Assembly: GCA_963783095.1 (NCBI GenBank)
Contig: CAWAMR010000012.1
Coordinates: 124,001 to 188,000 of the forward strand
Direction of reading: 5' to 3'
Source: CAWAMR01 sp963783095
GTDB taxonomy: Bacteria > Planctomycetota > Planctomycetia > Gemmatales > Gemmataceae
Length of the DNA stretch: 64,000 bases
The notes beneath the pieces are model-generated. The model worked only from the letters and a program-made list of their open reading frames with translations. It searched no databases and was not told where the DNA came from. The position numbers and the translations under genes were made by a program. Every line of letters begins with the position of its first letter. Positions within the stretch are counted from its first letter, which is position 1. Below, piece by piece: positions 41,088-51,486 of the stretch.

Positions 41088-43996
41088 ATGGCATCCATGT
41101 CATTATTTCAACGAGCTATTCAGCTGACTGCAAAATACGGTGGCGTGGCCAGAGTTGCCGTCAAGCACGTGGTCAATCTCGTGCCCGGCGGTTCGCTCGT
41201 TACCGCCACGTTGGATCAGGTTCTCGAATCGGTCCACGATCATGCCAAGCAAGCCTCTGAAGAGCAGTGGCGAAAAGAGACCAAGAGCCGGCTTCAGATC
41301 GGCGAAAAGGAACAGCAAAACCTCAGTCAATTGATCGACGTATTGACCACGCCGCATGGACGACCTGTTGCAAACGGCGATCAAATGGGATGGACAACCG
41401 GAACTGGAAAGCAAGCTCGAAGAACTACTCCAACAACAACCCGACATTCGCCGTGCCTTCCACGATATCGAAACGATTACGCAGCACATGGAGGTCATGC
41501 GCAAACGGATCGATCAGTTGAGCCGGGGCCAGGAAGAAATGCGACCGTTGTTCGAGCGTGCGCTGCGTTTTTCCGATTCGCTGGAAGAGTTGCAGGGAGA
41601 ACGATTGACTCCTTCGCTCGTCCGCTGGATGCGTCACCAAAAGGATGCCCAGGAACAATTGCTCCAGGGGCGTGTTGCAGCAGCTGAAGATCTCTTCGCG
41701 CAGCAGTCTGTGGAACGACCCCAATCTGTTATTGCCAATATGGGCTGCGCTGCTGCTCAATCAGCTGGCCATCGGTTTTTGGATGCGGAAAAATCACTTG
41801 GCTTATCGATTCAACTCCAAGGGAAACATCCCGATCCGCAACTGTTGGAACTGCATCGCAAGGCAACGCGCTTTTCGCAAGGCGGTCATACACCTGTTGG
41901 ACCAAAAACCTCAGTTTCCGGGGCGCATTTGAAGGAGGGTGCAGTCCTGGGTAGCTGGCAACTCAAACGATTTCTGGCGCAAGGAGGGTTGGGCCAGGTC
42001 TTCCTGGCCATCAAGGGAACCGAGCGCGGTGCCTTGAAGGTATTGCATCCGGAACTCACCCAACGTCCGGGCTTCGATACTCTTTTCAAGCAGGAAATGC
42101 ACACGTTGATGAAGCTGGATGCGCATCCGAATCTGGTGTCGATCATCGATTTCGATCGAGATGTGAAGACGGGAAGCCAGTATTTCGTGATGGAGTTCGT
42201 CGAAGGGATCAGCCTGGAACAATATGTAAATCGAAAAGGAGCGATGATGGAAGATATCGCCTGCCGGATCTTCTTGGGAGTGGCCGATGCCCTGGCCAAG
42301 GCTCACGCGCGCGGTGTTTTCCACCGCGACATCAAGCCTGCCAACATCATGCTGCAACAAAATGGTCGCGCGGTGTTGATCGATTGGGGGTTGGCAGGAT
42401 TGGAAGGCGTATCCGGTCACACCCAGGCAGCTGGTTACACAGCGGGTTTTGCAGCTCCTGAACAACTGCGAACCGGGAAGGCCGATGCGAAGGCAGATGT
42501 CTACTCATTGGCCGCGTCGCTCTATCATGTGGCGATGTTCGCAGATGCCGGCAATCGAATGCTCTTCAAAGCAAGTATTGCTCCCGCCAAGCTGCGCGAG
42601 TTATTGGCGCGGGCCTTTGATATCGATCCGCGAGCGTCCTACGGCGGAAGAATTCCACAAGCATCTGCAAGTGACTTTGTCCGGCAAGAAATCGGGCATA
42701 CTGGAAATTCCCGAGGACGTTGGCCTTGTCGACGACACCGCTCCGACAACTCCAAATCCTTCAAAAGAAAGCAATTCGCTTTTACTTCGCTGTCCTTACT
42801 GTGCGGCAGAAAACAACCTTCCAGCTAATTCAAAAGGGAAGTCGGTTTTCTGTCAGACCTGTGGGAGTCCGTTCAAAGTTCTCGCCAATGGTCAAGCGGT
42901 AGTCTCGAAAGAGGAGACAAAGGCAAAAAGCAAACCCGAGACAAAGGATGAGTTCAGGGTAGAGCCGTCCCGATCAGATAATGGTGACGATGATTACCGA
43001 AGTAAGAAAAAGGACCGAGATCGCGAGGAGATAGCCGTGCGGGAGGCAAGTCTTCCTCGAAGGCGTCGCCGGGCGAAAGGTGCGAAAGGTTCATACTGGC
43101 CCGTGCTTGCGATCTGCGCTGGGGTTTGCGTTTTGGCTTTGGTTATATTCCTTTTCGGTTCGCGCGGCGGGAAGTCGACGCCGAGTGGAAAACAAGACGA
43201 TTCCTCCAGCGACTCGATCGCGTTGAGGCCAAGTGGCAAGTCAGCCGCTGTCAAGGCGAAACTAAATGAGGAACTCGCGTCGGCTAAATTTGTGGATCTG
43301 GGGAATACTCGCTGTTTGCAATTCTCCGAGCGAGGATACGTCGAGTTGCAGAAAACGCTTGGGGTAATCGAACTAAACGGCTCATTTACAGTCGAAGCGT
43401 GGCTGCGCTTCACGTACAAGAGATACAAGATGATATCGGTGATGGGCGACGAAGCGTGGCCGATGATGAGTCCCGCGATTGATGTTTCCAAAACCGTTGG
43501 ATGGAGTCTGCGCTTGCAACCGGGCGAGAATCCCGTCAATTGCCAGATGGAATTCAATGTGGCAACAAACACGATGGAGTGGTGGTGCGTTCGGTCATCC
43601 CCCGTGAGAGTCCTTGATGGGGAATGGCAGCACATAGCGATTTCGAAAACTCCAGAGGTTATTCGGATATTCGTGGGCGGCAGATTGGTGGCCGAGCGGA
43701 GTTGCAATACCACGAATTTTAACCCCGGCGTCACGGATCTGTACCTGGGAGTTCGGAAGAATGGCTATCAAGATCGCAAATTTGAGGGAGAATATCGAGC
43801 CTTTCGGGTTTCCAACAAGGCACTTTACCTGAAGCCATTCACTCCCCAGGCAGTGTTTGCGAAAGACGCGACGACTGAGATCCTCCTCGATTTTTCCAGT
43901 AATGACGCGGAGAAGATCGCCGATGTCTCGGGGAAGGATCGACACGGTCTGTTGAACGACGTCAAGTGGGCGGAGATGCCCAAGAAAAAGAGATAA
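41088..43996 (+). CDS. Ser/Thr protein kinase with zinc ribbon, TM helix and LamG-like domain, frameshifted
   Basis: About 970 codons. Residues 1-270 are helical (LVTATLDQVLESVHDHAKQ, ETITQHMEVMRKRIDQL, LLQGRVAAAEDLFAQQ, TPR-like). The kinase domain follows: GSWQLKRFLAQGGLGQVFLA (G-loop), GALKVLHPE (Lys), FVMEFVEGISLEQYV, HRDIKPANIML (catalytic loop), VLIDWGLAG (DWG in place of DFG) and AGFAAPEQLRTGKADAKADVYSLAAS. Next come LRCPYCAAENN...VFCQTCGSPFKV (a four-Cys zinc ribbon), a charged stretch RRRRRAKG, a helix (WPVLAICAGVCVLALVIFLFG) and a concanavalin/LamG-like domain (GSFTVEAWLRF, GEWQHIAISKTPEVIRIFVGGRLV). Frame changes lie near 41352 and 42645. It is probably a membrane receptor kinase with an extracytoplasmic sensor; its ligand is unknown. 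Confidence 0.88.
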
Positions 43997-44022
43997 CCGG
44001 ACAATTCCTTTACCTTTCCCGA

Positions 44023-46040
44023 TCATGCCATGCCAATCAACTTCTGAAACTCGTCCTCGCTGAGGACTTTCACACCCAGTTCCTTGGCCTTGTCCAACTT
44101 ACTCCCGGCCTCTTCTCCGGCGACGACGTAATCGGTCTTCTTGGAGACGCTTCCCGTTGGCTTGCCACCCAGCGATTTAATCAGATCTTCAATATCTTTT
44201 CGGCCATAGTTCTTGAGTGTCCCCGTCACGACGAGGGTCTTTCCGGCGAGAATCGCACTCCCAGGAGGCGTGTCGCTCTTGTCGTGGGTCAGTTTCAAGC
44301 CGAGTTCCCGCAGTTCCTCGACCAATTTCTCGCCCGCGCACGCAGTGGAAGTAGTCGAAAATGCTCTTGGCGCGTTTCGGTCCGAAGCCCTTGACCTTCG
44401 CCAGTTGATCCGCCGATGCTGCGAGCAGTTCATCCATGCTCGGAAAGTCTTCGGCGATCAAATCCGCCATGCTCGCGCCGACCATATAGATGCTTAGCCC
44501 CGAGAGGAGCCTGGCCAGGCCGCGATTCTTGCTTGCTTCGATACCGTCGAGAAGGTTCTGAGCCGATTTTTTGCCCATCCGCTCCAGATCGAGAAGCTGC
44601 TTCTGAGTCAATCGGTATAGATCGGTGACCGACTTCACCAAGTCATTTTCCACCAGTTGGTTGGCCATTTCTTCGCCGAGACCCTCGATGTCCATATTCT
44701 CCCGTTTGGCGAACGAGATGATCCGTTTGGTGACCTGAGCGGGACAACTGCCGACGTCGCTACAGTAGAAGTTGTAACTGTTCTCCGTTTCCTTCTTTTC
44801 GGTCGGAGCGCCACAGACAGGGCACTTGTCGGGAAAGACGATCTGCTTCTCTTTGCCGGTGCGCGACTCCACGACAACGCTCATCACTTGCGGAATGATC
44901 TCGCCGGCTTTCTCGACGACGACCATGTCGCCGTAGCGAACATTCAACTTCTCCACCATCGAAGCGTTGTGCATGCTGGCCCGGCTCACCGTTGTGCCGC
45001 CCAGGCGCACCGGAGGATCGAGCAGCGCCACGGGCGTGAGCTCGCCGAATTTGCCGACCGAGAATTCGACGCCGCCCAGTTTGGTGATAGCCTGTTCCGC
45101 CTCGAACTTGTACGCTCGTGCCCAGCGCGGCACCTTGCTGGTGTAGCCGAGGCGCTGACGATAATCGTAACGGTTTACCTTGATGACCATACCATCGGTG
45201 TCGTAAGGGAGGTCGTGCCGTTTTTCGTTCCACGAATTGCAGTAGTCGATCACATCATCGATCGACGAACATAGTTTTTCATGCGGATTCACCGGGAAGC
45301 CGAAGCGTTTCAAGGCGTCGAAAAGTTCGGTCTGGCTCGTGATCTCGACGCCGTCCACGACGCCGGAGCCGTAGGCGAAGAAGCTGAGCTTGCGTTTCTC
45401 GCATTGCTTGGGATCGAGCAGTTTCAGCGTTCCCGCCGAGAGATTGCGGGTATTCTCGTAAGGTTTGTCGCCTGCTTCGGTGCGCTGGCGGTTAATCCGC
45501 ACCAACTCCGCGCAGCGTCATGTAAACCTCGCCGCGCACTTCAAATACCTTGGGTGCATGGGAGCCTCGAAGACGAAGGGGAATCTCGCGAATGGTGCGA
45601 ATGTTGTGCGTCACGTTGTCGCCGACGTCGCCGCTGCCGCGCGTAGCTCCAACGGTGAAGATCCCGTCTTCGTAGGTCAGAGCCATCGAGACGCCGTCGA
45701 TTTTTAGTTCAACGGTATAATCGAGCTGCGCTACCGCCAGTGTTTTTCGCACGGTTGCATCAAACTCTCGAAGTTCCTCGGCGGAATAGGTGTTTTCGAT
45801 CGAGAGCATCGGTACCTTGTGCGTGACCGATGCAAACTCCTTGATGGGTGCCCCTCCGACCCTTTGCGTGGGGCTATCGGGCGTGCAGAGTTCCGGATGT
45901 TGTTTCTCCAGTTGGGTCAGTTCTTCGAGAAGGCGATCGAATTCCCGATCCGAGATTTCGGGCGCAGCGTCCACATAGTATTTGGTGTTGTGGTGATGGA
46001 TGAGATCCCGCAATTCCGCCGCGCGCTGTGCAGGTTTCAT
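44023..46040 (-). CDS. ligA: NAD-dependent DNA ligase LigA, two frameshifts
   Basis: Seals nicks in DNA using NAD+. The N-terminal Ia domain and adenylation domain give RDLIHHHNTKYYVDAAPEISD, LCTPDSPTQRVGGAP, TVELKIDGVSMALTYEDGI (KxDG with the adenylated lysine) and GATRGSGDVGDNVT. After a frame change near 45497: PYENTRNLSAGTLKLLDP, DTDGMVIKVN, RWARAYKFEAEQAIT, the OB fold VGKFGELTPVALLDPPVRLGGTTVSRASMHN, the zinc finger CPVCGAPT...YCSDVGSCPAQ, and helix-hairpin-helix motifs LERMGKKSAQNLLDGIEAS and AKVKGFGPKRAKSIFDYF. After a change near 44345 comes the BRCT domain LAGKTLVVTGTLKNYGRKDIEDLIKSLGGK. The start ATG is 21 bp after the HEAT/LecA-like gene. Confidence 0.93.
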
Positions 46041-46061
46041 GGAGTGATCCTGATCGGTTGG

Positions 46062-47125
46062 TCATTTCTTCGGAAAGAATATATCCTTCTTTATCTCGCG
46101 TTTTGGCGTTGTTTTGCTCGGGGCGACAAGTCGATCGCCTTCGACGGCGGAGCCGGCAAGCACCTTGATCGAATAACTACCGGTCATTGCGCCCAGGGGC
46201 CTGGAAAGGCGCGCAGATAAAGCCGGCCGCTTTCGCCGGGCGTGCCCTTGTATTTCTCGCCGACATTGAACTGTTTGCCGTTCTTGCCGATTCGACCGAG
46301 TAACTGACCTGGTCCATAGACGCCGTTGCGGTAGTTGTCGTTGCCGTTTGGCCCGGCCTCGAAGCCTGGGCCACCGCGCTGCATCAGCATGGTGCCGCTG
46401 GCCCGAATTTCGATCGGGTCATCGGAAGAGATTTCCACTTCGGTTTCCATCCATTCGGTGTTGCTGGCATACTTGCCGTCGAAATTGAAATCGACCTCCG
46501 TCCCGGCATTCAGCGAGCGCAACATCCGCGCTTCGGCCAGGGCGATCTGTACCTCGCCGAAATAGGGCGTCCGCGCTTTGAGAGTCGCCGAATCGATCTT
46601 GCCCGCGATGGTGAACTCATAGGTGTGAATGTGATCGTTTTCTTGAATCTTGAGCCGTTCGGCGGGAACCTTGTCCTCGAGTTTCTTCATCAACTCCTCG
46701 GCTCGCTTGGAAACTTCCGCATCGGTCGATTTCAAGGCATGCTTCAAGGCCGGATAAGACAATTCGCGGTAGCCCAGCAGTTCGGCACCGGCCGCCTCGC
46801 GAACTTTGTAGTTCGATGCGCCGAGCCGGCTGACCGCGTCAGTAATCTTGGCTTCGATTCCTTCGGGGAAGCGGAAGCCGAACTCGATGCGCTTGATGTC
46901 GTTGACCGGGACGTTGAGTTTGCCGTATTTGGTATTCACTTCGATATGGGAGGGAATCAAAGTCATGCGCACGGCGCTGCCGTCGGCAAGCTTGATTTCG
47001 ACAAGGCCCGGATCGGCCTCCTTTTTCGCGGGGAGGTTGATTTTGGGAGGTTGGGCGACCGCCAAAGAGGCGAAGCCACTCATTAGCCCGATAAGGGCAA
47101 GAGCACGAGCAGGGAGATAGCGCAT
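46062..47125 (-). CDS. Secreted protein with HEAT-like and LecA-like (carbohydrate-binding-type) domains, one frameshift
   Basis: About 354 codons. The signal peptide ends near SLAVAQPP. Residues 35-85 form a small beta domain (VEIKLADGSAVRMTLIPSHIEVNTKYGKLNVPVNDIKRIEFG). Residues 95-150 are HEAT-like (GASNYKVREAAGAELLGYRELSYPALKHALKS). The C-terminus, beginning VEISSDDPIEIRASGTMLM, resembles LecA/PA-I lectin-type beta-sandwiches: GQLLGRIGKNGKQFNVGEKYKG, GRLYLRAF. Read straight it stops at 46184 after GPWAQ. One base later GPLGAMTGSYSIKVLAG continues the expected final strand, ending KKDIFFPKK at 46062. The ATG at 47125 follows GGAGC. It precedes ligA by 21 bp on the same strand, though a functional link is not obvious. 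Confidence 0.75.
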
Positions 47126-47249
47126 GGGGTTGCTCCAGGTGAATACGTGAGTAAGTCCATCTTGACGGTTAAGGGAAATGTTTACAACGAAGTATTATGG
47201 TAATGGATTGGACGGTGAAATAGCAACGATATTGCTCAATATACGTGAC

Positions 47250-47317
47250 AAAGTTCGGAAGATGACACCTTGTCACCTTGTCAGTCACCGTGTCACCCAG
47301 TCATCTTCCGAACCTTG
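47250..47317. repeat. Inverted repeat GTTCGGAAGATGA with CACCTTGT words in the loop
   Basis: GTTCGGAAGATGAC at 47252 pairs with TCATCTTCCGAAC ending near 47313; the loop contains CACCTTGTCACCTTGTCA. It abuts the stop codon of the DNA methyltransferase gene and shares the octamer word seen at 20.8 and 24.6 kb. Confidence 0.7.
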
Positions 47318-48874
47318 TCACGCTGCCCGGCGAAGCATGAGCAGCACTTCCTGGCGGATCGAGTTCTGTGCGTGGAGGTCGTAGCGATGGTAAGTGTCGA
47401 GATTGTGTGTTTCCTCGACTTCCCAGCCGGCCGATTCCGCCACCGCTGCCAGAAGCATGGGGTATCGATGAGTATCTCTTCGCCTCGCAAATTCGTGGTG
47501 TTGCATCCGACGACCAGAGCGTATCGGCCCCTTGGACGGATCAGCGAACGGACGGCCGAGAACATGCTGCCCATGTCGGTAAGGTATTTGTACGCGAGCG
47601 CTGGTACGTTTCGGCGCCGGAACCCGTGTGATGCATGGTCTGCCAGCCGAAGTAGCTGCCGGCAAAACTTGATCGGTTTTTCGGGAAGCCGGGCAGCATT
47701 CTTCCGAATCGCCTCTTCGAGGCTGAGCCGATTCCTGTCGGGAATCTCCCGGCTGCCAATGAGTTGATGTTCCCCACCACGGAGTTGACGGGAACTGAGC
47801 AATTCGAGAAGCGACAGGCTTAGCCGTTGTGTGTCGAGGTAAGGCATCGCCGTGACATAGGGCGGACTGGTGATCGCGGCATCGAATGCCTCAATGTGAT
47901 GCTGCTTCAGCCGACGAGCCGCTGGAGCCAGGTCTTTCGAGTCGCCGCGAAACGCCATTTGGACAGCTCCATCTTTAGGCCGGATGTGCTGTCGGGCGCG
48001 AATGATCGACGTTATCTTCGTCCGCAGCGCTTCGATGAATATCTCGACGGCAGGGTAGTTGTCGGCAGGATCTTTGCGCCTGCGGACCCGCAAATCTCCC
48101 GGATCCTGAAAGGAGACCGCGCGGCAAATGTCGCTGAGAACGACCCGGAAGACGTTCCGGAGCGATGGCAGTTTCGTCTTCTGAATCGAGCGCAGGATTT
48201 GGCCAAGCTGCACGAGAACCCGAACGGGGAACCACTTTTCCAGGTAGTCAGGCTCCGGCAAATGCGTGCGCCAATCAAGCCCGTCGGCAGGTTTGCGGAG
48301 CCTGCTCACCAGATCGTCGCATTCTTGAGAGATCACCGAGGGGTCGGCGTTGAAGGCCGCCACCTTGGCGTTTGCAATCATCTCTCCAAGCGGATTCACA
48401 TCAACACCAATCGCATTCCAGCCGATATGAGCTGCCTCGAGGAGGGTGGTCCCCGACCCGCAGAAGGGATCCAATACCCAGGCACCGCTACCGAGGCCCA
48501 TCAGGTTACCGATGGCTCGCACCATTTGCGGGTTGAACTTTCCGCGGTAGTCGTGAAGACCGTGCGCAGGAGTACCGAGTGCTCTGCCGGCGTAGGGACG
48601 GGATCGGCTGCCGGGCCGGATCCCACGCCTCGCCCTTGCCGTTCCCGGAGGCTTCGAGCTTCGCCTGATCGGGAACGACCGACAATGCGCTGTTCTGCAC
48701 GGCCTTGAAGTACGTCAAATGTAATCCGTCTTTGACCTGTCCGCGCGGAGCCTCAAGGCCGGATGGCTCTTCTCGAAGAGTCTTGCCAAAAACCAGGCTG
48801 GCCTCGCGGTGCGCCAGGGCACGCTCGTAGGAAAAGTAGCGGTAATCGTGCCAGAGAAGGTGCAGGCTCTTCAT
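47318..48874 (-). CDS. Site-specific DNA methyltransferase (N4/N6 type, SPPY motif), two frameshifts
   Basis: About 519 codons. The N-terminal part (MKSLHLLWHDYRYFSYERALAHREA, SGLEAPRGQ) leads, after a frame change near 48560, to THGLHDYRGKFNPQMVRAIG, then VLDPFCGSGTTLLEAAHIGWNAIGVDVNPL (motif I, SAM binding, and motif II). FDAAITSPPYVTAMPYLDTQRL carries motif IV SPPY, typical of amino-group (m4C or m6A) DNA methyltransferases. YKYLTDMGSMFSAVRSLIRPRGRYALVVG is motif V-VIII-like. A further change near 47470 gives AGWEVEETHNLDTYHRYDLHAQNSIRQEVLLMLRRAA. I see no cognate nuclease in the adjacent genes; the Mrr-like and hsd sequences are elsewhere. The ATG at 48874 is chosen over a TTG at 48892. 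Confidence 0.85.
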
Positions 48875-48888
48875 GTCTCTTCCGGGAA

Positions 48889-49254
48889 TCAAGGACTTGT
48901 TCCCGTGGGCTTGACCGGAAGCGAAATCGTGGCCGCGGGTGGTTTTGACGAGATCTGGGGTAACTCCGGGAGCACGATCGACGTGCCGCTTTCTGCAGAT
49001 GGGGGGTCAGCTTCGATCTTGGGCATTTTGACGTCGTTTACGGTTGGCCGAAGACTGGGAACGATCATCTGAAAGGGTGTCGGCGGGACAACCATTCGAG
49101 CCTTCCATTGTGGTTCAGCGGGTGGGAAGGATCTCGAAGATTTCCATTCCGGTTCGGGCTTACCCTTCCAAAGCGGTTCTTGTGCTTGGCTCCCTCCGGC
49201 AAGCATTAGTAGGGCGAGCGCGGAGCCGGAGATAGACAGATGAAGACGTGTCAC
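48889..49254 (-). CDS. Small secreted Pro-rich protein
   Basis: A 121-aa protein from a GTG at 49254 with GGAGGAGAGG upstream. The signal peptide is LHLSISGSALALLMLAGGSQA; the mature part is rich in Pro, Trp and charged residues (LWKGKPEPEWKSS, PAEPQWKARMVVPPTP, LPELPQISSKPPAA). I recognise no domain. It ends 15 bp before the methyltransferase ATG on the same strand, but the two have no evident functional relation. Confidence 0.55.
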   Translation of the reverse strand: MTRLHLSISGSALALLMLAGGSQAQEPLWKGKPEPEWKSSRSFPPAEPQWKARMVVPPTPFQMIVPSLRPTVNDVKMPKIEADPPSAESGTSIVLPELPQISSKPPAATISLPVKPTGTSP

Positions 49255-49413
49255 AACCTCTCCTCCGAAGGATGGTAAGCCCGTGGAGAAATCGGCATTT
49301 TGGGCAAGCAATCATCTCATTGCGAAGGATTGTTCGAGAGGAGCACCGGGTGGAAAGTGGGGTAATCGATACAACCTGATTGTTTTGACGGGGACTCACT
49401 TCAGAGTAAGGAG

Positions 49414-49758
49414 TTAGGAGTTGGGAGTTAGCCGCGGATTTGGGCTGTTGCTCGCATTCCTTGCGAATGCGCTCCAAACAAACAGCCTGGCGGCAAGTTC
49501 ACAAGCGCGTATATCAAAAGGCGGACAGAAAAAGTTCGTCTGAAGTGTGGCAATGAAAGTACCGTGGTCGGCGGGAGCAACTCCGATTAGAAGTTCGGCG
49601 ACAGATACGGTAGGAATGATAACAGTTGTCTTATCTTCTTGGAGCAAGTCGATTAGGATTGCTGCGCGACATTGCATTTCAACGAGATTACTCTGCGACG
49701 GGTTTCCAGATTTTTGAATTCCCCAAATCAATGTCATTGTGTCAAGAGCGACAGTCAT
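49414..49758 (-). CDS. PIN-domain protein, C-terminally truncated
   Basis: 114 codons. The N-terminal PIN signature VALDTMTLIWGIQ carries the first acidic residue, and IIPTVSVAELLIGV the second (E). FDIRACELAARLF continues as in VapC-like nucleases. After LARLF-type sequence the reading becomes VWSAFARNASNSPNPRLTPNS and stops; the usual second half, with the KADxxIVATA motif and third acidic cluster, is missing. The sequence downstream contains AGTTAGGAGTTGGGAGTTAG-type repeat text. The gene is therefore probably a broken or inactive ribonuclease toxin. Its ATG overlaps the TGA of the 272-aa gene (ATGA). Confidence 0.65.
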   Translation of the reverse strand: MTVALDTMTLIWGIQKSGNPSQSNLVEMQCRAAILIDLLQEDKTTVIIPTVSVAELLIGVAPADHGTFIATLQTNFFCPPFDIRACELAARLFVWSAFARNASNSPNPRLTPNS

Positions 49759-50573
49759 ACTCCGCTTACCTCGTCAAGACGCTTTCTGGGATCCTCTACA
49801 TCATCCCACCCTTTGCCACCCGCATTCCGCAATTCGTCAAAAGCTGTTCGAAGTGGTTTTTTATTGAGATGATTGACGCCCTTAACTTGAAAACTGATTA
49901 CTTTCCAGGTGTTCTTTATCCATCGTGCTTCGCCGTTGACGGCGACATCTTGATATAGGTATTTTCCAAGCTCTCTAGCGACCTCGGCCGTTGACACGGA
50001 ACAAAAAAGCAATCTTGGTTGGAATGGAACTCTCAACGCGCATCGAACCGAAGTCGCTCCCCCGACTCGTTCGATCGTGCCAGTAAACGAAGTATCACCA
50101 ACGATGAAAAGCCGATCAGAAATCCGTGCATACGATTCGGGCTCAATTGTGGCGAGAACCCCATCTGCCTCCGCAGGATCTCGAAGCACGATTCTGCAAT
50201 TCATTCGGCGCACGGCAACACTCAGTTGTTCAATTGGATTGAGCACATATTCTTTCCCGCTGACATCTTCCGGATTGTGCAGGATCTTACCTACATCTCG
50301 CAAGTTGTTTATTGCAGAGATTGTTTCCGGACATACAAACCGATAGATCGCCGATCCTCGTTTGACATCGAGCAGATGAATGGATTGGCTCGAATCATCC
50401 GCCTGAGAATCGTCCAACAATTCTTCGTCTGACAGTTCAGCACCCGATGCCAGCCGTCTGATGGATGACAAAGTTGTCGTCAATGTCCCCAGTGGAATGT
50501 CTTCCGGCAAGACATTCTTGCCATCGAACTGCAGTTCGAAAACGGGAATTGGTTTCCTAGGGGTCTTCTTCAT
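49755..50573 (-). CDS. Unrecognised 272-aa protein coupled to a PIN-domain gene
   Basis: An intact soluble protein starting MKKTPRKPIPVFELQFDGKN. Later features: PLGTLTTTLSSIRRLASGAE, DSSQSIHLLDVKRGSAIYRFVC, YVLNPIEQLSVAVRRMNCRIVL, FIVGDTSFTGTIERVGGATSVRCALRVP, and a C-terminal strand-rich region EVARELGKYLYQDVAVNGEARW followed by WKVISFQVKGVNHL. The last part resembles a small RNA-binding-like or beta-barrel fold seen in proteins partnered with PIN genes, but I cannot name a family. The 4-bp ATGA overlap with the PIN gene shows they form one unit. It is long for an antitoxin. Confidence 0.7.
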   Translation of the reverse strand: MKKTPRKPIPVFELQFDGKNVLPEDIPLGTLTTTLSSIRRLASGAELSDEELLDDSQADDSSQSIHLLDVKRGSAIYRFVCPETISAINNLRDVGKILHNPEDVSGKEYVLNPIEQLSVAVRRMNCRIVLRDPAEADGVLATIEPESYARISDRLFIVGDTSFTGTIERVGGATSVRCALRVPFQPRLLFCSVSTAEVARELGKYLYQDVAVNGEARWIKNTWKVISFQVKGVNHLNKKPLRTAFDELRNAGGKGWDDVEDPRKRLDEVSGV

Positions 50574-50779
50574 GCAGTTCACTCAGTCAGTAACAGCAAG
50601 AGCGAGCAAGGGCGATTGGTCACCGTTGGTAAAGGGTCGGTCCTAAAACTCGACTGCTTCCTCAAGTTGTTCATTATTACAGTCTATGGAGTCAGCCGCA
50701 ATGGAGTCAGTCTCAAAGGATTTCTCGGCTATTTTATCATGTGAGAAGAGCCAAATACCAATCTGTCGGGCCGAGATTC

Positions 50780-51326
50780 TCAGTTCGCGCTCTCGTTCAT
50801 GCTCGGCTTCTTTGCCTTCGACCGCTTCCCCTTCGTCGGCTCCTGCGCCTCTCGCTCAGCCTTGATCCGCTCCAACAACACCGCCGCCGGTTCGTAGTCT
50901 CTGCCCTCTTGTCGGGCCAGTTCCGCCTCGGTCGGCACCAGTTCCCCGCGAAACGCTTTGGCGAGAATCGCCTGCGTCGGATTCTCCGCTCGGGCGGTTG
51001 CCGCGTTGACTCTGGCTTCGATGCGGTCGGCAAGCTTGAAGAGGGCTTCCACACGACGGACGATTTCTTTTTGTTCGGGGGTTCGCTGCGGTCCAGCCGC
51101 CCGGATCGACAATGCCGAGAAGCTTGCCCTCGACGAAGAGAGCAAAGTCGGCGGGGCCGTTTTCGGTCTCAAACTCGGTAACGGCGTGATGACGCAGGGA
51201 ATCTAAAGGGGTAGACGGATGGAAGGGCGCGATGGTCCACCCTTGCAGGGTCAGCATCGGGTCGATGCGTTCCCGGCGGGTTTTCCATTCGGGCTCGTGG
51301 GAAGTTGAATCGGGCATCGTTCCCAT
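50780..51326 (-). pseudogene. Fusion remnant of type I restriction genes: hsdR 5' end joined to hsdS 3' end
   Basis: The first 70 codons, from the ATG at 51326, are a type I HsdR N-terminus: PEWKTRRERIDPMLTLQGWTIAPF, HHAVTEFETENGPADFALFVEGKLLGIV, stopping just before the catalytic E-x-K. The reading then changes frame near 51105 and becomes an HsdS C-terminus: TPEQKEIVRRVEALFKLADRIEARV, ENPTQAILAKAFRGELVPTEAELARQEGRDYEPAAVLLERI. The rest of hsdR, hsdM and the target-recognition domains are absent. An internal deletion of several kilobases is the simplest explanation. No function is expected. Confidence 0.85.
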
Positions 51327-51486
51327 TCCGTCATTGCGTAATTGGCTCGACTGGTTCGGATTGGTTATTTTGACGAAGAATGGAACAAAGTCAAATGTCC
51401 GTAGGAACTATTCACTTGATCATATACCTGGGTACACTATAATTAAACGGTGGGATCGATTCTGTCTCTGCCCATTTGTTCTTTGA

